Source of the DNA: Pseudomonas rustica
Lineage (GTDB): Bacteria > Pseudomonadota > Gammaproteobacteria > Pseudomonadales > Pseudomonadaceae
Reading direction: 5' to 3'
Length of the DNA stretch: 64,000 nucleotides
NCBI RefSeq assembly: GCF_018336155.1
Contig: NZ_JAGYHF010000006.1
Span: 372,001-436,000, forward strand
The position numbers were made by a program, and so were the translations under genes. A model generated the notes under the pieces. It saw only the letters and a program-made list of their open reading frames with translations. It did no database searches and was not told the DNA's origin. Shown piece by piece: positions 27,560 to 37,090 of this stretch. Positions within the stretch are counted from its first letter, which is position 1, and the number at the start of each line of letters is the position of its first letter.

Positions 27560-27685
27560 AGAAAAACCTCTAATCAACAGCCTTGCGAATAGATCCATTC
27601 GATCAATCGCCAATAACGCCGATCATAGCCAAGAAATACCCCGCACCGAATGTAAAAATTCCTCCAGAGAATTTGGAGACTCGTC

Positions 27686-28024
27686 ATGCCGCACCTCGAA
27701 GCCGTCACCACCACGCCCACCCGCGCCGATGTCTGGAACGTCAGCAACGCCCATTGCCTGGCGCAATATCAAATCCTCGCCGAAGCCGAGCCGGATTTGC
27801 TGGTGCGGGTGCTGAATCTGTTCGCCCTGCAATTCCTCACGCCCGAACAGGTCAACGTGCAGCGCATGGACGACCTAATTTCGATCGACATCGTCATGGG
27901 CGGACTCAGTTGGCATCGCGCGCAAGTGATCGCGGAAAAACTTCGTAACCTGATCAGCGTCTGCTCAGTGGATCTGCAAAACGCCGACAGCGCTTGGGAT
28001 GCGCCTGCACAAGCGGCCGGCTGA
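27686..28024 (+). CDS. Small hypothetical protein with an ACT-like fold
   Basis: This 112-residue soluble protein has no signal peptide. From residue about 26 to 97 the pattern YQILAEAEPDLLVRVLNLFA, then NVQRMDDLISIDIVM, RAQVIAEKLRNL and SVCSVDL reads as beta-alpha-beta-beta-alpha-beta. This resembles the ACT domain of acetolactate synthase small subunits (IlvM/IlvN-like). No catalytic subunit is nearby. TTGGAGACTCGTC precedes the ATG. It is divergent from the Lrp/AsnC gene, suggesting amino-acid-linked regulation. The fold is inferred from pattern only. Confidence 0.65.
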   Translation: MPHLEAVTTTPTRADVWNVSNAHCLAQYQILAEAEPDLLVRVLNLFALQFLTPEQVNVQRMDDLISIDIVMGGLSWHRAQVIAEKLRNLISVCSVDLQNADSAWDAPAQAAG

Positions 28025-28116
28025 CAAATCCGGCAACGGCTTCGTCGGGTAGTGGCCCAACGGTCTGCCCGGCCGCGACTATCCTTTTGCGCACTGTCGT
28101 TTAAAAGGAAGCCCGC

Positions 28117-29901
28117 ATGTCCGTTCAATTCGCCACTCAGGACCGCTGGCTGGAACTCAATGATGTGCTGCGTGAACTGGTCGCCCAAGGCTTTATTTGC
28201 CAGGACGCGGCGGAGCAGGCGCTGAATGCGCGCCGCCGGCACGCCGCACATGGCCAGATGCACCCGCTGGAATTTATCGCCAGCCAGCAACTCGACGACC
28301 TCAGCCGGCCGGGCAAACACCTCGACCTGGAAAGCCTGACTTTGTGGCTGGCGCAACAGGCCGGCCAAGCGTATTTGCGCATTGATCCGCTGAAGATCAA
28401 CGTCGCCGCGATCACGCCGTTGATGTCTTACGCCTTCGCGCAACGGCACAAGATTCTCGCCGTGGCGGTCGACCGTGATGCGGTGACCGTCGCCAGCGCC
28501 CAGCCTTACGTCACCGGTTGGGAAGCCGATCTGACTCACGTGCTGAAACTGCCGATCAAACGGGTGGTGGCCAACCCGGCGGACATCCAGCGCTTCAGCG
28601 TCGAGTTTTTCCGGCTGGCCAAATCAGTCAGCGGCGCCAGCAATGCCGATGCGCAGAGCGGCAACCTCGGCAACTTCGAACAACTGCTCAACCTCGGCGC
28701 CAGCGATCAGGAGCCGGACGCCAACGACGCGCACATCGTCAACATCGTCGACTGGTTGTTCCAGTACGCCTTTCAGCAGCGCGCCAGCGATATCCACATC
28801 GAACCGCGACGGGAACAAGGCACCGTGCGCTTTCGCATCGACGGCGTGCTGCACAACGTCTATCAATTTCCGCCGCAGGTGACCATGGCGATCGTCAGTC
28901 GCCTGAAAAGCCTTGGGCGGATGAACGTCGCCGAGAAGCGCAAACCGCAGGACGGCCGGGTCAAGACCAAGACCCCGGAGGGCGGCGAAGTTGAGTTACG
29001 CCTGTCGACGCTGCCCACCGCGTTCGGCGAAAAAATGGTCATGCGGATTTTTGATCCGGAAGTGCTGCTCAAGGATTTCGATCAACTGGGTTTCAGCGCC
29101 GACGATCTGCGGCGTTGGCAGGACATGACCCGCCAGCCCAACGGCATCATTCTGGTCACCGGGCCGACCGGTTCGGGCAAGACCACAACGCTGTACACCA
29201 CGCTAAAAAAACTGGCGACGCCGGAAGTGAACCTCTGCACCATCGAAGACCCGATCGAAATGGTCGAGCCAGCGTTCAACCAGATGCAGGTGCAGCACAA
29301 CATCGACCTGAGCTTCGCCGCCGGTGTGCGTGCGCTGATGCGGCAAGACCCGGACATCATCATGATCGGCGAGATCCGCGATCTGGAAACCGCCGAAATG
29401 GCTATTCAGGCAGCGCTGACCGGGCACTTGGTGCTGTCGACCCTGCACACCAACGACGCACCCAGCGCGATCAGCCGTCTGCTCGAACTCGGTGTGCCGC
29501 ATTACCTGATCAAAGCCACCGTGCTCGGCGTTATGGCCCAGCGTCTGGTGCGCACGCTGTGCCCGCACTGCAAGGCACCGCAGACGCTGGAGGAAGAAGA
29601 CTGGCAAACCCTGACTCGCCCGTGGCAAGCGCCGCTGCCGGGCAATGCGCAACGGGCGATCGGTTGTGTGGAGTGCCGCGACACCGGTTATCACGGGCGC
29701 GCCGGGGTTTACGAAATCATGCAACTGAGCGACAGCCTGAAGGCGTTCATCACACCGGACACCGATCTGGCGGCGATTCGACGTCAGGCGTTCAAGGAAG
29801 GCATGCGCAGTTTGCGTCTGTCCGGCGCGCAGAAGGTGGCGGCGGGACTGACCACGATTGAGGAAGTGTTGCGGGTCACGCCGCAGAGTGAGCTCAAGTA
29901 A
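28117..29901 (+). CDS. Orphan GspE/PilB-type secretion ATPase
   Basis: This 594-residue type II secretion/type IV pilus-like ATPase has an N-terminal GspE-N (MshEN-like) region, then the Asp-box (ASDIHIEP), Walker A GPTGSGKTT (about residue 349), the Walker B-like DPDIIMIGEIRD (about 411), a His box (GHLVLSTLHTND) and a zinc-binding CPHC..CVEC finger (about 482-520). All ATPase motifs are intact. No secretin, pseudopilin or platform gene accompanies it, so its partner machine lies elsewhere. AAAAGGAAGCCCGC precedes the ATG. Confidence 0.9.
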   Translation: MSVQFATQDRWLELNDVLRELVAQGFICQDAAEQALNARRRHAAHGQMHPLEFIASQQLDDLSRPGKHLDLESLTLWLAQQAGQAYLRIDPLKINVAAITPLMSYAFAQRHKILAVAVDRDAVTVASAQPYVTGWEADLTHVLKLPIKRVVANPADIQRFSVEFFRLAKSVSGASNADAQSGNLGNFEQLLNLGASDQEPDANDAHIVNIVDWLFQYAFQQRASDIHIEPRREQGTVRFRIDGVLHNVYQFPPQVTMAIVSRLKSLGRMNVAEKRKPQDGRVKTKTPEGGEVELRLSTLPTAFGEKMVMRIFDPEVLLKDFDQLGFSADDLRRWQDMTRQPNGIILVTGPTGSGKTTTLYTTLKKLATPEVNLCTIEDPIEMVEPAFNQMQVQHNIDLSFAAGVRALMRQDPDIIMIGEIRDLETAEMAIQAALTGHLVLSTLHTNDAPSAISRLLELGVPHYLIKATVLGVMAQRLVRTLCPHCKAPQTLEEEDWQTLTRPWQAPLPGNAQRAIGCVECRDTGYHGRAGVYEIMQLSDSLKAFITPDTDLAAIRRQAFKEGMRSLRLSGAQKVAAGLTTIEEVLRVTPQSELK

Positions 29902-29969
29902 CCCGTCAGGGAACTGGATCGGGGCTTGGCAATCCAACGCCCTAGTTAACCCCCAGGAGTCACCTCATC

Positions 29970-30287
29970 ATGCGTCTCAAACTTGCTGTCGCCACCTTGG
30001 CCCTGCTGTCCCTTCCCGTTGGTTCGGCCATGGCGGACAGCTTTTGGCGTAACGTCATTTCGTCCGGTGCGACCACCGGTTCGACCTACCTGACCTTCAA
30101 GGATCACAAACTGATCATCGCCGCCCAGGACGATGCCGGCAGCTTCGTCGCCAGCGACGGCGGCATTCGCGGGCCGTACCTGGAAGCCGCGATGCAGAAA
30201 GTACGCGCCGACAACCCGGGCCTGCAGGCCACGGACATGGAACTGGCGAATGCGATTCTGGCGAAAAACGCCGTGGCTTCCGAGTAA
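29970..30287 (+). CDS. DUF2388 family exported small protein
   Basis: This 105-residue protein has a clear signal peptide (KLAVATLALLSLPVGSAMA, cleavage about residue 22). The mature part starts DSFWRNVISSGATTGSTYLT and later has AAQDDAGSFVASDGGIRGPY, which I recognise as the pseudomonad DUF2388 family of unknown function. There are no cysteines in the mature part. AGGAG lies about ten bases before the ATG. It is not obviously in operon with gspE, 68 bases upstream. Confidence 0.75.
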   Translation: MRLKLAVATLALLSLPVGSAMADSFWRNVISSGATTGSTYLTFKDHKLIIAAQDDAGSFVASDGGIRGPYLEAAMQKVRADNPGLQATDMELANAILAKNAVASE

Positions 30288-30296
30288 GCCAAAAGC

Positions 30297-30373
30297 AAAA
30301 GATCGCAGCCTTCGGCAGCTCCTACAGGAAAATGCATTCCAAAGTAGGAGCTGCCGAAGGCTGCGATCTTTTG
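30297..30373. repeat. Paired repeat A4
   Basis: AAAAGATCGCAGCCTTCGGC.. with ..GCCGAAGGCTGCGATCTTTT. It starts about ten bases after the DUF2388 gene stop. Confidence 0.9.
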
Positions 30374-30377
30374 ATCT

Positions 30378-30406
30378 TCAGCGGTAATCGTCTGCCAATA
30401 CTTGTG
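30378..30406 (-). pseudogene. Internally deleted duplicate of the gcvP 3' end
   Basis: TCAGCGGTAATCGTC at 30378-30392 is identical to the gcvP end at 30582-30596 (stop plus DDYR). GCCAATACTTGTG at 30394-30406 is identical to 30662-30674 inside gcvP. In gcvP these blocks are 65 bases apart, but here they are one base apart. The simplest reading is a duplicated gcvP tail that lost about 64 bases. Confidence 0.6.
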
Positions 30407-30463
30407 TGAAGTGCCGCTCAAACGGGCGGTATTTTTTTGCCCGGATTTCCGCTCAACGCCTAA

Positions 30464-30561
30464 CCCCTGTGGGAGCGAGCCTGCTCGCGAAAGCTTTCTT
30501 TCACCCAATATTTTCGGTGACTGAACCTCCGCTTTCGCGAGCAGGCTCGCTCCCACAGGGG
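30464..30561. repeat. Paired repeat D1 (GTGGGAGCGAGCCTGCTCGC)
   Basis: CCCCTGTGGGAGCGAGCCTG.. CTCGCGAAAGC is mirrored by GCTTTCGCGAGCAGGCTCGC..CCCACAGGGG, with a 36-base spacer. It lies 20 bases after the gcvP stop. A solitary half copy occurs at 38306. Confidence 0.9.
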
Positions 30562-30581
30562 AAGGTGTGCTTGCCGGGAAA

Positions 30582-33455
30582 TCAGCGGTAATCGTCCACC
30601 GGCACGCACGCGCAATACAGGTTGCGATCGCCGTAAACGTTGTCCACCCGATTCACCGCTGGCCAATACTTGTGCGCTTTGGTGTGCGCATCCGGGGTGA
30701 TGCCTTGTTCGATGCTGTACGGCCGCTCCCACACCCCGATGACATCCGCCAAGGTATGCGGCGCGCGTTTCAACGGGTTGTCTTCTGCCGGCCAGTTACC
30801 GTTTTGCACCTCGGTGATTTCCGCTCGAATGCTCAGCATCGCGCCGATAAACCGATCCAGCTCAGCCTTGGATTCACTCTCGGTCGGCTCGACCATCAAC
30901 GTCCCCGGCACCGGAAATGACATGGTCGGCGCATGGAAGCCGTAATCCATCAGGCGCTTGGCGACGTCTTCTTCACTGATTCCGGTCTGCGCCTTCAATG
31001 GCCGCAAATCCAAAATACATTCATGCGCCACCCGCCCGTTACGCCCTGTGTACAGCACCGGGAACGCGCCGGACAAATGCTGCGCCAAGTAATTCGCCGC
31101 GAGAATCGCCACCTCGCTGGCATCGGCCAATTGCGGGCCCATCATGGCGATGTACATCCAGCTGATCGGCAAAATACTCGCACTGCCCCAAGGCGCGGCA
31201 CTGACGGCGCCGTTCTGCGGCAGCGGCCCGTCGATTGGCACCACCGGGTGATTGGCAACGAACGGCGCCAAGTGCGCACGAATCCCGATCGGTCCCATCC
31301 CCGGCCCACCGCCGCCATGAGGAATGCAGAAGGTTTTGTGCAAATTCATGTGCGAGACGTCGGCACCAATGTCCGCCGGTCGTGCCAGCCCGACCTGCGC
31401 GTTGAGGTTGGCGCCGTCCATGTACACCTGACCGCCGTGTTGGTGGATCACTTCGCAGATTTCGCTGATGCCCTCCTCGTACACGCCATGGGTCGATGGA
31501 TACGTCGCCATCAAACACGACAACTTATCCCCAGCCTCAGCGGCTTTGGCTTTCAAATCTTCCAGATCAACGTTGCCCGCCGCGTCGCACTCGACGATCA
31601 CCACGCGCATCCCGGCCATCTGCGCCGACGCCGGGTTGGTGCCGTGGGCTGACGAAGGAATCAGACAAATATCCCGAGCGCCCTGTTGCCGGCTCTCGTG
31701 ATATTTGCGAATCGCCAGCAGCCCGGCGTATTCGCCCTGCGCACCGGAGTTGGGCTGCATGCAGATCGCATCGAAACCGGTGATCGCGCAGAGCCAGCGC
31801 TCCAGCTCCTCGATCATCAGCGTGTAGCCGACGGCTTGCTCGCGCGGCACGAACGGATGCAGGTTGGCGAATTGCGGCCAGGTGATCGGGATCATCTCGC
31901 TGGTGGCGTTGAGTTTCATGGTGCAGGAGCCCAGCGGGATCATCGACTGGTTGAGCGCCAGATCCTTGTTCTCCAGTTGTTTGAGGTAGCGCAGCATTTC
32001 GGTTTCGCTGTGGTGCGCGTTGAAGACCGGATGGCGCAGGTACGGCGTTGTGCGCTGAAGGTTTTCCGGGATGCCCGAGGTCAGCGCCTCGGCGTCGAGA
32101 TCGTCGACGCTCAAGCCGTGATCAGCCCCGAGCAAGACATCGAACAGTTTCGCCACGGTCGTTTCATCGCAGGTCTCGTCAAGGCTCAGCCCGACGCGGC
32201 CACGGCCAAGAATCCTCAGATTGATCTGCGCAGTCTGAGCGCTTTGAATAATCGCGGTTTGTGCGCCACCAACGTCGAGCGTCAGCGTGTCGAAAAACTG
32301 CGCGTTCAGGCGTTTCAGCCCATGCCGTTCAAGGCCTGCCGCCAGAATGCAGGTCAACCGATGCACCCGCTGGGCAATGCGTTTCAGACCTTCCGGGCCG
32401 TGATACACCGCGTAGAAACTGGCGATATTCGCCAACAGCACCTGCGCTGTGCAGATGTTCGAGTTGGCCTTCTCGCGGCGGATATGTTGCTCGCGGGTTT
32501 GCAGGGCCATGCGCAACGCGACGTTGCCCCGAGCGTCTTTCGACACACCGATGATCCGCCCGGGAATCGCCCGTTTATATTCCTCACGACTGGCAAAAAA
32601 TGCCGCGTGCGGGCCGCCATAACCCATCGGTACGCCGAACCGTTGCGATGAACCAAACACCACATCCGCGCCCAACTCACCCGGCGGGGTCAGCAACAGC
32701 AAACTCAACAAATCCGTAGCGACGCACGCCAGCGCTTGCTGCGCGTGCAAGTGATCAATCAATGGACGCAGATCGCGCACTTCGCCGTGGGTGTCGGGAT
32801 ATTGCAGCAGCGCACCGAATACCTGGTGCTGCTTCAAGTTATCCACAGCGTCGATGATCAGCTCAAAGCCGAAGCCCTCGGCGCGGGTCTGCACCACGGA
32901 AATGGTCTGCGGGTGACAGTTCTCATCGACGAAAAACAGATTGCTCTTCGACTTCGCCACACGCTTGGCCAGCGCCATGGCTTCAGCCGCCGCCGTGGCT
33001 TCATCGAGCAGCGAGGCGTTGGCCAATTCGAGGCCGGTGAGGTCGATGGTCAGTTGCTGGAAATTCAACAGCGCTTCGAGCCGGCCTTGGGCGATCTCCG
33101 GTTGATACGGCGTGTACGCGGTGTACCAACCGGGATTTTCCAGCACGTTGCGCAGGATGACGGTCGGCGTCAGGGTGCCGTGGTAGCCCATGCCGATCAG
33201 GCTGCTCCAGACCTGATTCTGCTCGGCATAACCGCGCAGTTTGGCCAGCGCCGCTTGTTCGTCCAGCGCCGGCGGCAGATCGAGTGCGCGATTGAAGCGG
33301 ATGCCCGGCGGCACAGTCTGTTCGATCAGTTCGGCGCGACTGCCGAGGCCGAGGCTGTCGAGCATCGCTTGTTGCTCGGCGGCATCCGGGCCGAGGTGAC
33401 GACGCAGGAAGGCATCGGGATCGCGTAACTGGCTCAAGGACGGCAACTGGGACAT
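30582..33455 (-). CDS. gcvP: Glycine dehydrogenase (decarboxylating), P-protein GcvP
   Basis: This 957-residue PLP enzyme decarboxylates glycine and passes the aminomethyl group to lipoyl-GcvH. It is the fused (alpha plus beta) long form, with an N-terminal half starting [20 protein letters not shown] and a C-terminal half with [13 protein letters not shown]. The PLP-lysine region is [17 protein letters not shown]. The length matches E. coli GcvP (957). It is the third gcv gene on the minus strand, but a terminator and repeat A5 separate it from gcvH. Confidence 0.96.
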   Translation of the reverse strand: MSQLPSLSQLRDPDAFLRRHLGPDAAEQQAMLDSLGLGSRAELIEQTVPPGIRFNRALDLPPALDEQAALAKLRGYAEQNQVWSSLIGMGYHGTLTPTVILRNVLENPGWYTAYTPYQPEIAQGRLEALLNFQQLTIDLTGLELANASLLDEATAAAEAMALAKRVAKSKSNLFFVDENCHPQTISVVQTRAEGFGFELIIDAVDNLKQHQVFGALLQYPDTHGEVRDLRPLIDHLHAQQALACVATDLLSLLLLTPPGELGADVVFGSSQRFGVPMGYGGPHAAFFASREEYKRAIPGRIIGVSKDARGNVALRMALQTREQHIRREKANSNICTAQVLLANIASFYAVYHGPEGLKRIAQRVHRLTCILAAGLERHGLKRLNAQFFDTLTLDVGGAQTAIIQSAQTAQINLRILGRGRVGLSLDETCDETTVAKLFDVLLGADHGLSVDDLDAEALTSGIPENLQRTTPYLRHPVFNAHHSETEMLRYLKQLENKDLALNQSMIPLGSCTMKLNATSEMIPITWPQFANLHPFVPREQAVGYTLMIEELERWLCAITGFDAICMQPNSGAQGEYAGLLAIRKYHESRQQGARDICLIPSSAHGTNPASAQMAGMRVVIVECDAAGNVDLEDLKAKAAEAGDKLSCLMATYPSTHGVYEEGISEICEVIHQHGGQVYMDGANLNAQVGLARPADIGADVSHMNLHKTFCIPHGGGGPGMGPIGIRAHLAPFVANHPVVPIDGPLPQNGAVSAAPWGSASILPISWMYIAMMGPQLADASEVAILAANYLAQHLSGAFPVLYTGRNGRVAHECILDLRPLKAQTGISEEDVAKRLMDYGFHAPTMSFPVPGTLMVEPTESESKAELDRFIGAMLSIRAEITEVQNGNWPAEDNPLKRAPHTLADVIGVWERPYSIEQGITPDAHTKAHKYWPAVNRVDNVYGDRNLYCACVPVDDYR

Positions 33456-33526
33456 GACGGGCTCTCTCTTGGCTGGCGCTCGGCGTCAATGCAACACGGT
33501 CAAACCAGCATAGCAGTGCCCTTGAA

Positions 33527-33612
33527 GATCAAAAGATCGCAGCCTTCGGCAGCTCCTACAAGGTCTACACCATCCCCCTGTAGGAGCTGCCGAAGGCTGC
33601 GATCTTTTGATC
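33527..33612. repeat. Paired repeat A5
   Basis: GATCAAAAGATCGCAGCCTT.. with ..AAGGCTGCGATCTTTTGATC. It lies between gcvH and gcvP, next to the gcvH terminator. Confidence 0.9.
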
Positions 33613-33615
33613 CTG

Positions 33616-33645
33616 AAAAAAAAGCCCCGACAAGTCGGGGCTTTG
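33616..33645 (-). terminator. Terminator after gcvH
   Basis: On the minus strand AAAGCCCCGACTTGTCGGGG folds with the following CTTT into a 10-bp stem and is followed by a T run. It should separate gcvTH from gcvP expression unless read-through occurs. Confidence 0.85.
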
Positions 33646-33660
33646 GGTATTGCTTAATGC

Positions 33661-34044
33661 TTACTCGCCGATGGCAGCCTTGTAAGCGCCGGCATCCAGC
33701 AGCTTGTCCAGCTCAGCCGCGTCGGTTGGCTTGATCTTGAAGATCCACGCGCCGTACGGGTCGGAGTTCAGCAGTTCAGGCGAACCACCCAGCTCTTCGT
33801 TGACGGCAATCACTTCACCGCCGATCGGCGCGTAGATGTCGGAAGCGGCTTTCACCGACTCAACCACACCGGCCTGATCTTGTGCAGCGAAGACTTTGCC
33901 GACTTCAGTCAGCTCGACGAACACCACATCACCCAGCGCTTCCTGCGCGTGATCGCTGATGCCCACAGTGACGGTGCCGTCGGCTTCCAGACGGGCCCAT
34001 TCATGACTTTCGGCAAAACGCAGGTCGGCAGGGATATCGCTCAT
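33661..34044 (-). CDS. gcvH: Glycine cleavage system H protein GcvH
   Basis: This 127-residue lipoyl carrier protein has the lipoylated lysine Lys65 in [15 protein letters not shown]. It shuttles the aminomethyl intermediate between P, T and L proteins. CTCGAGGACACCGAAG precedes the ATG at 34044. It is 48 bases downstream of gcvT. Confidence 0.95.
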   Translation of the reverse strand: MSDIPADLRFAESHEWARLEADGTVTVGISDHAQEALGDVVFVELTEVGKVFAAQDQAGVVESVKAASDIYAPIGGEVIAVNEELGGSPELLNSDPYGAWIFKIKPTDAAELDKLLDAGAYKAAIGE

Positions 34045-34092
34045 CTTCGGTGTCCTCGAGAAATTGTCAGCGGTCGTGCCCGCCGGAAAAGG

Positions 34093-35175
34093 TTAGATCA
34101 AAGTTTTGCCATGGCGGACGAAGGTCGGCTTGACCACACGTACCGGGTACCACTTGCCACGGATTTCCACTTCGGCGCGGTCGGCGGTTGCCATCGGAAC
34201 ACGCGCCAGGGCAATCGATTTGCTTAGCGTAGGGGAGAAACTACCACTGGTGATCTCTCCTTCGCCAACATCGGCGATACGAACCACTTGATGAGCGCGC
34301 AAAACGCCGCGTTCTTCCAGCACCAGACCGACCAGTTTGTGCGCCACGCCAGCGGCTTTTTCCGCCTCCAGGGCAGCACGGCCGATGAACTGCCGCGAGG
34401 CCGGTTCCCAGGCGATGCTCCAGGCCATGTTCGAGGCCAGCGGCGAAACGTCCTGATCGATGTCCTGACCGTAGAGGTTCATCCCGGCTTCAACGCGCAA
34501 GGTATCGCGGGCGCCGAGACCGATCGGGGAAATGCCGGCGCCAACCAGATCGTTGAAGAAACCCGGAGCCTGATTGGCTGGCAGGACGATTTCCAGACCG
34601 TCTTCACCGGTGTAACCGGTGCGCGCGATGAACCAGTCGCCGTCGGTATAGCCTTCGAAGGGTTTGAGGTGCTGGATCAGCGTGGCGCGGGATTGAGTCA
34701 CCAGCTCGGCAATCTTGTGCCGGGCTTGCGGGCCTTGAATGGCCAGCATCGCCATCTCGGAACGCTCATGCAATTGCACGTCGTAGCCGGAAAGTTGCGC
34801 GTTCATCCACGCCAGATCCTGATCGCGGGTGGACGCGTTGACCACCAGACGATAACCCTCGTCGAGGCGGTAGACGATCATGTCGTCGACGATGCCGCCA
34901 CGCTCGTTGAGCATGGTGCTGTACAACGCACGGCCGGGGCGGTGCAGGCGTTCGACGTCATTGGCCAGCAAATGCTGAAGCCAGGCCTTGGCCTGGTTGC
35001 CGGTGACATCGATCACGGTCATATGGGATACATCGAACACCCCGCAATCGCGGCGCACCTCGTGGTGCTCCTCAACCTGCGAGCCGTAATGCAGTGGCAT
35101 GTCCCAACCGCCAAAATCGACCATCTTCGCGCCGAGGGCGAGATGCAGGTCATACAGAGGCGTACGCTGTCCCAT
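34093..35175 (-). CDS. gcvT: Aminomethyltransferase GcvT
   Basis: This 360-residue tetrahydrofolate-dependent T-protein transfers the methylene group to THF and releases ammonia. Family segments are TPLYDLHLALGAKMVDFGGW at the N-terminus, FDVSHMTVIDVTG, and the folate-site Asp region QDQDLAWM/STRDQD near residues 115-122. CCCGGAAGGAGAAACCC gives a strong RBS. The 155-base leader upstream (35176-35330) shows no recognisable glycine riboswitch. Confidence 0.94.
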   Translation of the reverse strand: MGQRTPLYDLHLALGAKMVDFGGWDMPLHYGSQVEEHHEVRRDCGVFDVSHMTVIDVTGNQAKAWLQHLLANDVERLHRPGRALYSTMLNERGGIVDDMIVYRLDEGYRLVVNASTRDQDLAWMNAQLSGYDVQLHERSEMAMLAIQGPQARHKIAELVTQSRATLIQHLKPFEGYTDGDWFIARTGYTGEDGLEIVLPANQAPGFFNDLVGAGISPIGLGARDTLRVEAGMNLYGQDIDQDVSPLASNMAWSIAWEPASRQFIGRAALEAEKAAGVAHKLVGLVLEERGVLRAHQVVRIADVGEGEITSGSFSPTLSKSIALARVPMATADRAEVEIRGKWYPVRVVKPTFVRHGKTLI

Positions 35176-35330
35176 GGGTTTCTCCTTCCGGGCGTGGCGA
35201 AGGTGCGGACAGCCGCTGCACGGGCGAAAGCCTTGAAATAGAAGGCTCTCAGCCGATTCCAGCGAACGGGTCTGTCAGACGAACCGCACCGAATGCCGCG
35301 CATTGTAGCCGCATGATTCAGGACTCACTA

Positions 35331-36947
35331 CTAAGTGTTTCGATGCGCCGAGCGGCGAATCAGGCCGATGACCGGCAACAGTCCGACCAAAACCAGGGTC
35401 AGCGCCGGCAACGACGCCCGCGCCCATTCGCCTTCGCTGGTCATTTCAAAGATGCGCACGGCCAGCGTGTCCCAGCCAAACGGGCGCATCAGCAGGGTCG
35501 CGGGCATTTCCTTGAGCACATCGACGAACACCAGCAGCGCGGCGCTCAACGTGCCGGGCAGCAACAACGGCAGATACACTTTGAAAAACAGTCGTGGCCC
35601 ACTGACACCGAGGCTACGTGCCGCTTCGGGCAAAGACGGCCGTATACGCGCCAGACTGTTTTCCAGCGGGCCGTAGGCGACCGCAATAAAGCGCACCAGA
35701 TACGCCATCAGCAACGCCGCGAGACTGCCGAGCAGCAAGGGTTTGCCCGCACCACCGAGCCAGCCGGAGAGCGGGATCACCAACTCGCGATCGAGATAAC
35801 TGAACGCGAGCATGATCGACACCGCCAGCACCGAACCCGGCAAGGCGTAACCGAGATTGGCCAGACCCACGCCGGAGTTGATCGCCGGCGTCGGCGCCAA
35901 GCGCCGGGCGAAGGCCAGCAGCAAGGCGACGCTGACGGTGATCAGCGCCGCCATGCCGCCCAGATAGAGGGTGTGCAGGATCAGCCCGGCGTAGCGCTCA
36001 TCGAGATCGAAGCGCCCGCGCTGCCAAAACCAGACGATCAGTTGCAGCATCGGAATCACGAAGGCGCAGGCGAACACCAGTCCGCACCAGCTCATCGCCG
36101 CGAGGGCTTTGAATCCGCGCAGGTGATACAGCGCTTTCACCCGAGGCCGCTCGTTGCTCGCGCGGTTGGCGCCGCGTGCGCGACGTTCGCCGTACAGCAC
36201 CAGCATCACCACCAGCAGCAACAGGCTGGCCAGTTGCGCCGCGCTCGACAGGCTGAAGAAGCCGTACCAGGTTTTGTAGATCGCGGTGGTGAAGGTGTCG
36301 AAGTTGAACACCGACACCGCACCGAAATCGGCGAGGGTTTCCATCAGCGCCAGCGCCACACCGGCACCAATCGCCGGCCGCGCCATCGGCAACGCTACGC
36401 GCCAGAAGGCTTGCCACGGCGATTGGCCGAGCACCCGCGCGGCTTCCATCAAGCCTTTGCCCTGCGCAAGAAACGCGGTGCGCGCCAGCAGGTAAACGTA
36501 CGGGTAGAAAACCAGCACCAGCACGATAATCACCCCGCCGGTGGAGCGCACCCGGGGTAGGCGCAGGCCTGTGCCGAACCATTCGCGCAGCAGGGTTTGC
36601 ACGGGGCCGGCGAAGTCGAGCAGGCCGACGAAGACGAAGGCCAGTACGTACGCGGGGATAGCGAACGGCAGCATCAGCGCCCAGTCGAGCCAGCGCCGTC
36701 CGGGGAATTCGCAGAGGCTGGTGAGCCAGGCGAGGCTGACGCCGAGCAGCGTCACGCCGACACCGACGCCGAGTACCAGCGTCAAGGTGTTGCCGAGCAG
36801 GCGCGGCATCTGGGTTTGCCACAGGTGCGACCAGATTTGTTGATCGATGGTCTGCCAGGAGAGCAGCAGAACGCTCAGGGGCAGCAGCACCAACGCGGCG
36901 ATGGCGAAGACGATGGGGTACCAGCGGCGTTGGGCGGGGTGGGCCAC
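35331..36947 (-). CDS. Iron(III) ABC transporter permease (FbpB/HitB family)
   Basis: This 538-residue permease is a fusion of two binding-protein-dependent permease units with about twelve hydrophobic segments. Two EAA loops are visible: LMEAARVLGQSPWQAFWRVA around residue 195 and LPEAARSLGVSGPRLFFKVY around 440. The best start is a GTG at 36947 (reading AHPAQRRW) with only a weak GAGACC upstream. It lies 143 bases after the binding-protein gene, with repeat A6 between. No ATPase gene (FbpC) is adjacent. Confidence 0.88.
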   Translation of the reverse strand: MAHPAQRRWYPIVFAIAALVLLPLSVLLLSWQTIDQQIWSHLWQTQMPRLLGNTLTLVLGVGVGVTLLGVSLAWLTSLCEFPGRRWLDWALMLPFAIPAYVLAFVFVGLLDFAGPVQTLLREWFGTGLRLPRVRSTGGVIIVLVLVFYPYVYLLARTAFLAQGKGLMEAARVLGQSPWQAFWRVALPMARPAIGAGVALALMETLADFGAVSVFNFDTFTTAIYKTWYGFFSLSSAAQLASLLLLVVMLVLYGERRARGANRASNERPRVKALYHLRGFKALAAMSWCGLVFACAFVIPMLQLIVWFWQRGRFDLDERYAGLILHTLYLGGMAALITVSVALLLAFARRLAPTPAINSGVGLANLGYALPGSVLAVSIMLAFSYLDRELVIPLSGWLGGAGKPLLLGSLAALLMAYLVRFIAVAYGPLENSLARIRPSLPEAARSLGVSGPRLFFKVYLPLLLPGTLSAALLVFVDVLKEMPATLLMRPFGWDTLAVRIFEMTSEGEWARASLPALTLVLVGLLPVIGLIRRSAHRNT

Positions 36948-36992
36948 TTCAAAGGTCTCGCGGGGAAATCGTGGAGTGTAAGGAAGAAAGCG

Positions 36993-37072
36993 AAAAGATC
37001 GCAGCCTCCGGCAGCTCCTACATTGGGAAATGTGATCACCCTGTAGGAGCTGCCGAAGGCTGCGATCTTTTG
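36993..37072. repeat. Paired repeat A6
   Basis: AAAAGATCGCAGCCTCCGGC.. with ..GCCGAAGGCTGCGATCTTTT. It lies between the iron-binding-protein gene and its permease gene, inside the probable operon. Confidence 0.9.
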
Positions 37073-37090
37073 ATCTTTACAGCAGCAGAC

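Larger units (their letters stand above)
30288..30581. other. 294-bp intergenic region of repeats and a gcvP-end remnant
   Basis: It contains repeat A4 (30297-30373), then a decayed duplicate of the gcvP 3' end (30378-30406), then repeat D1 (30464-30561). Nothing else is seen; the whole gap appears assembled from duplicated pieces. Confidence 0.7.

Noticed and set aside
35176..35330. Possible glycine riboswitch upstream of gcvT
   Set aside because: The conserved aptamer signatures were looked for and not found in the 155-base leader.
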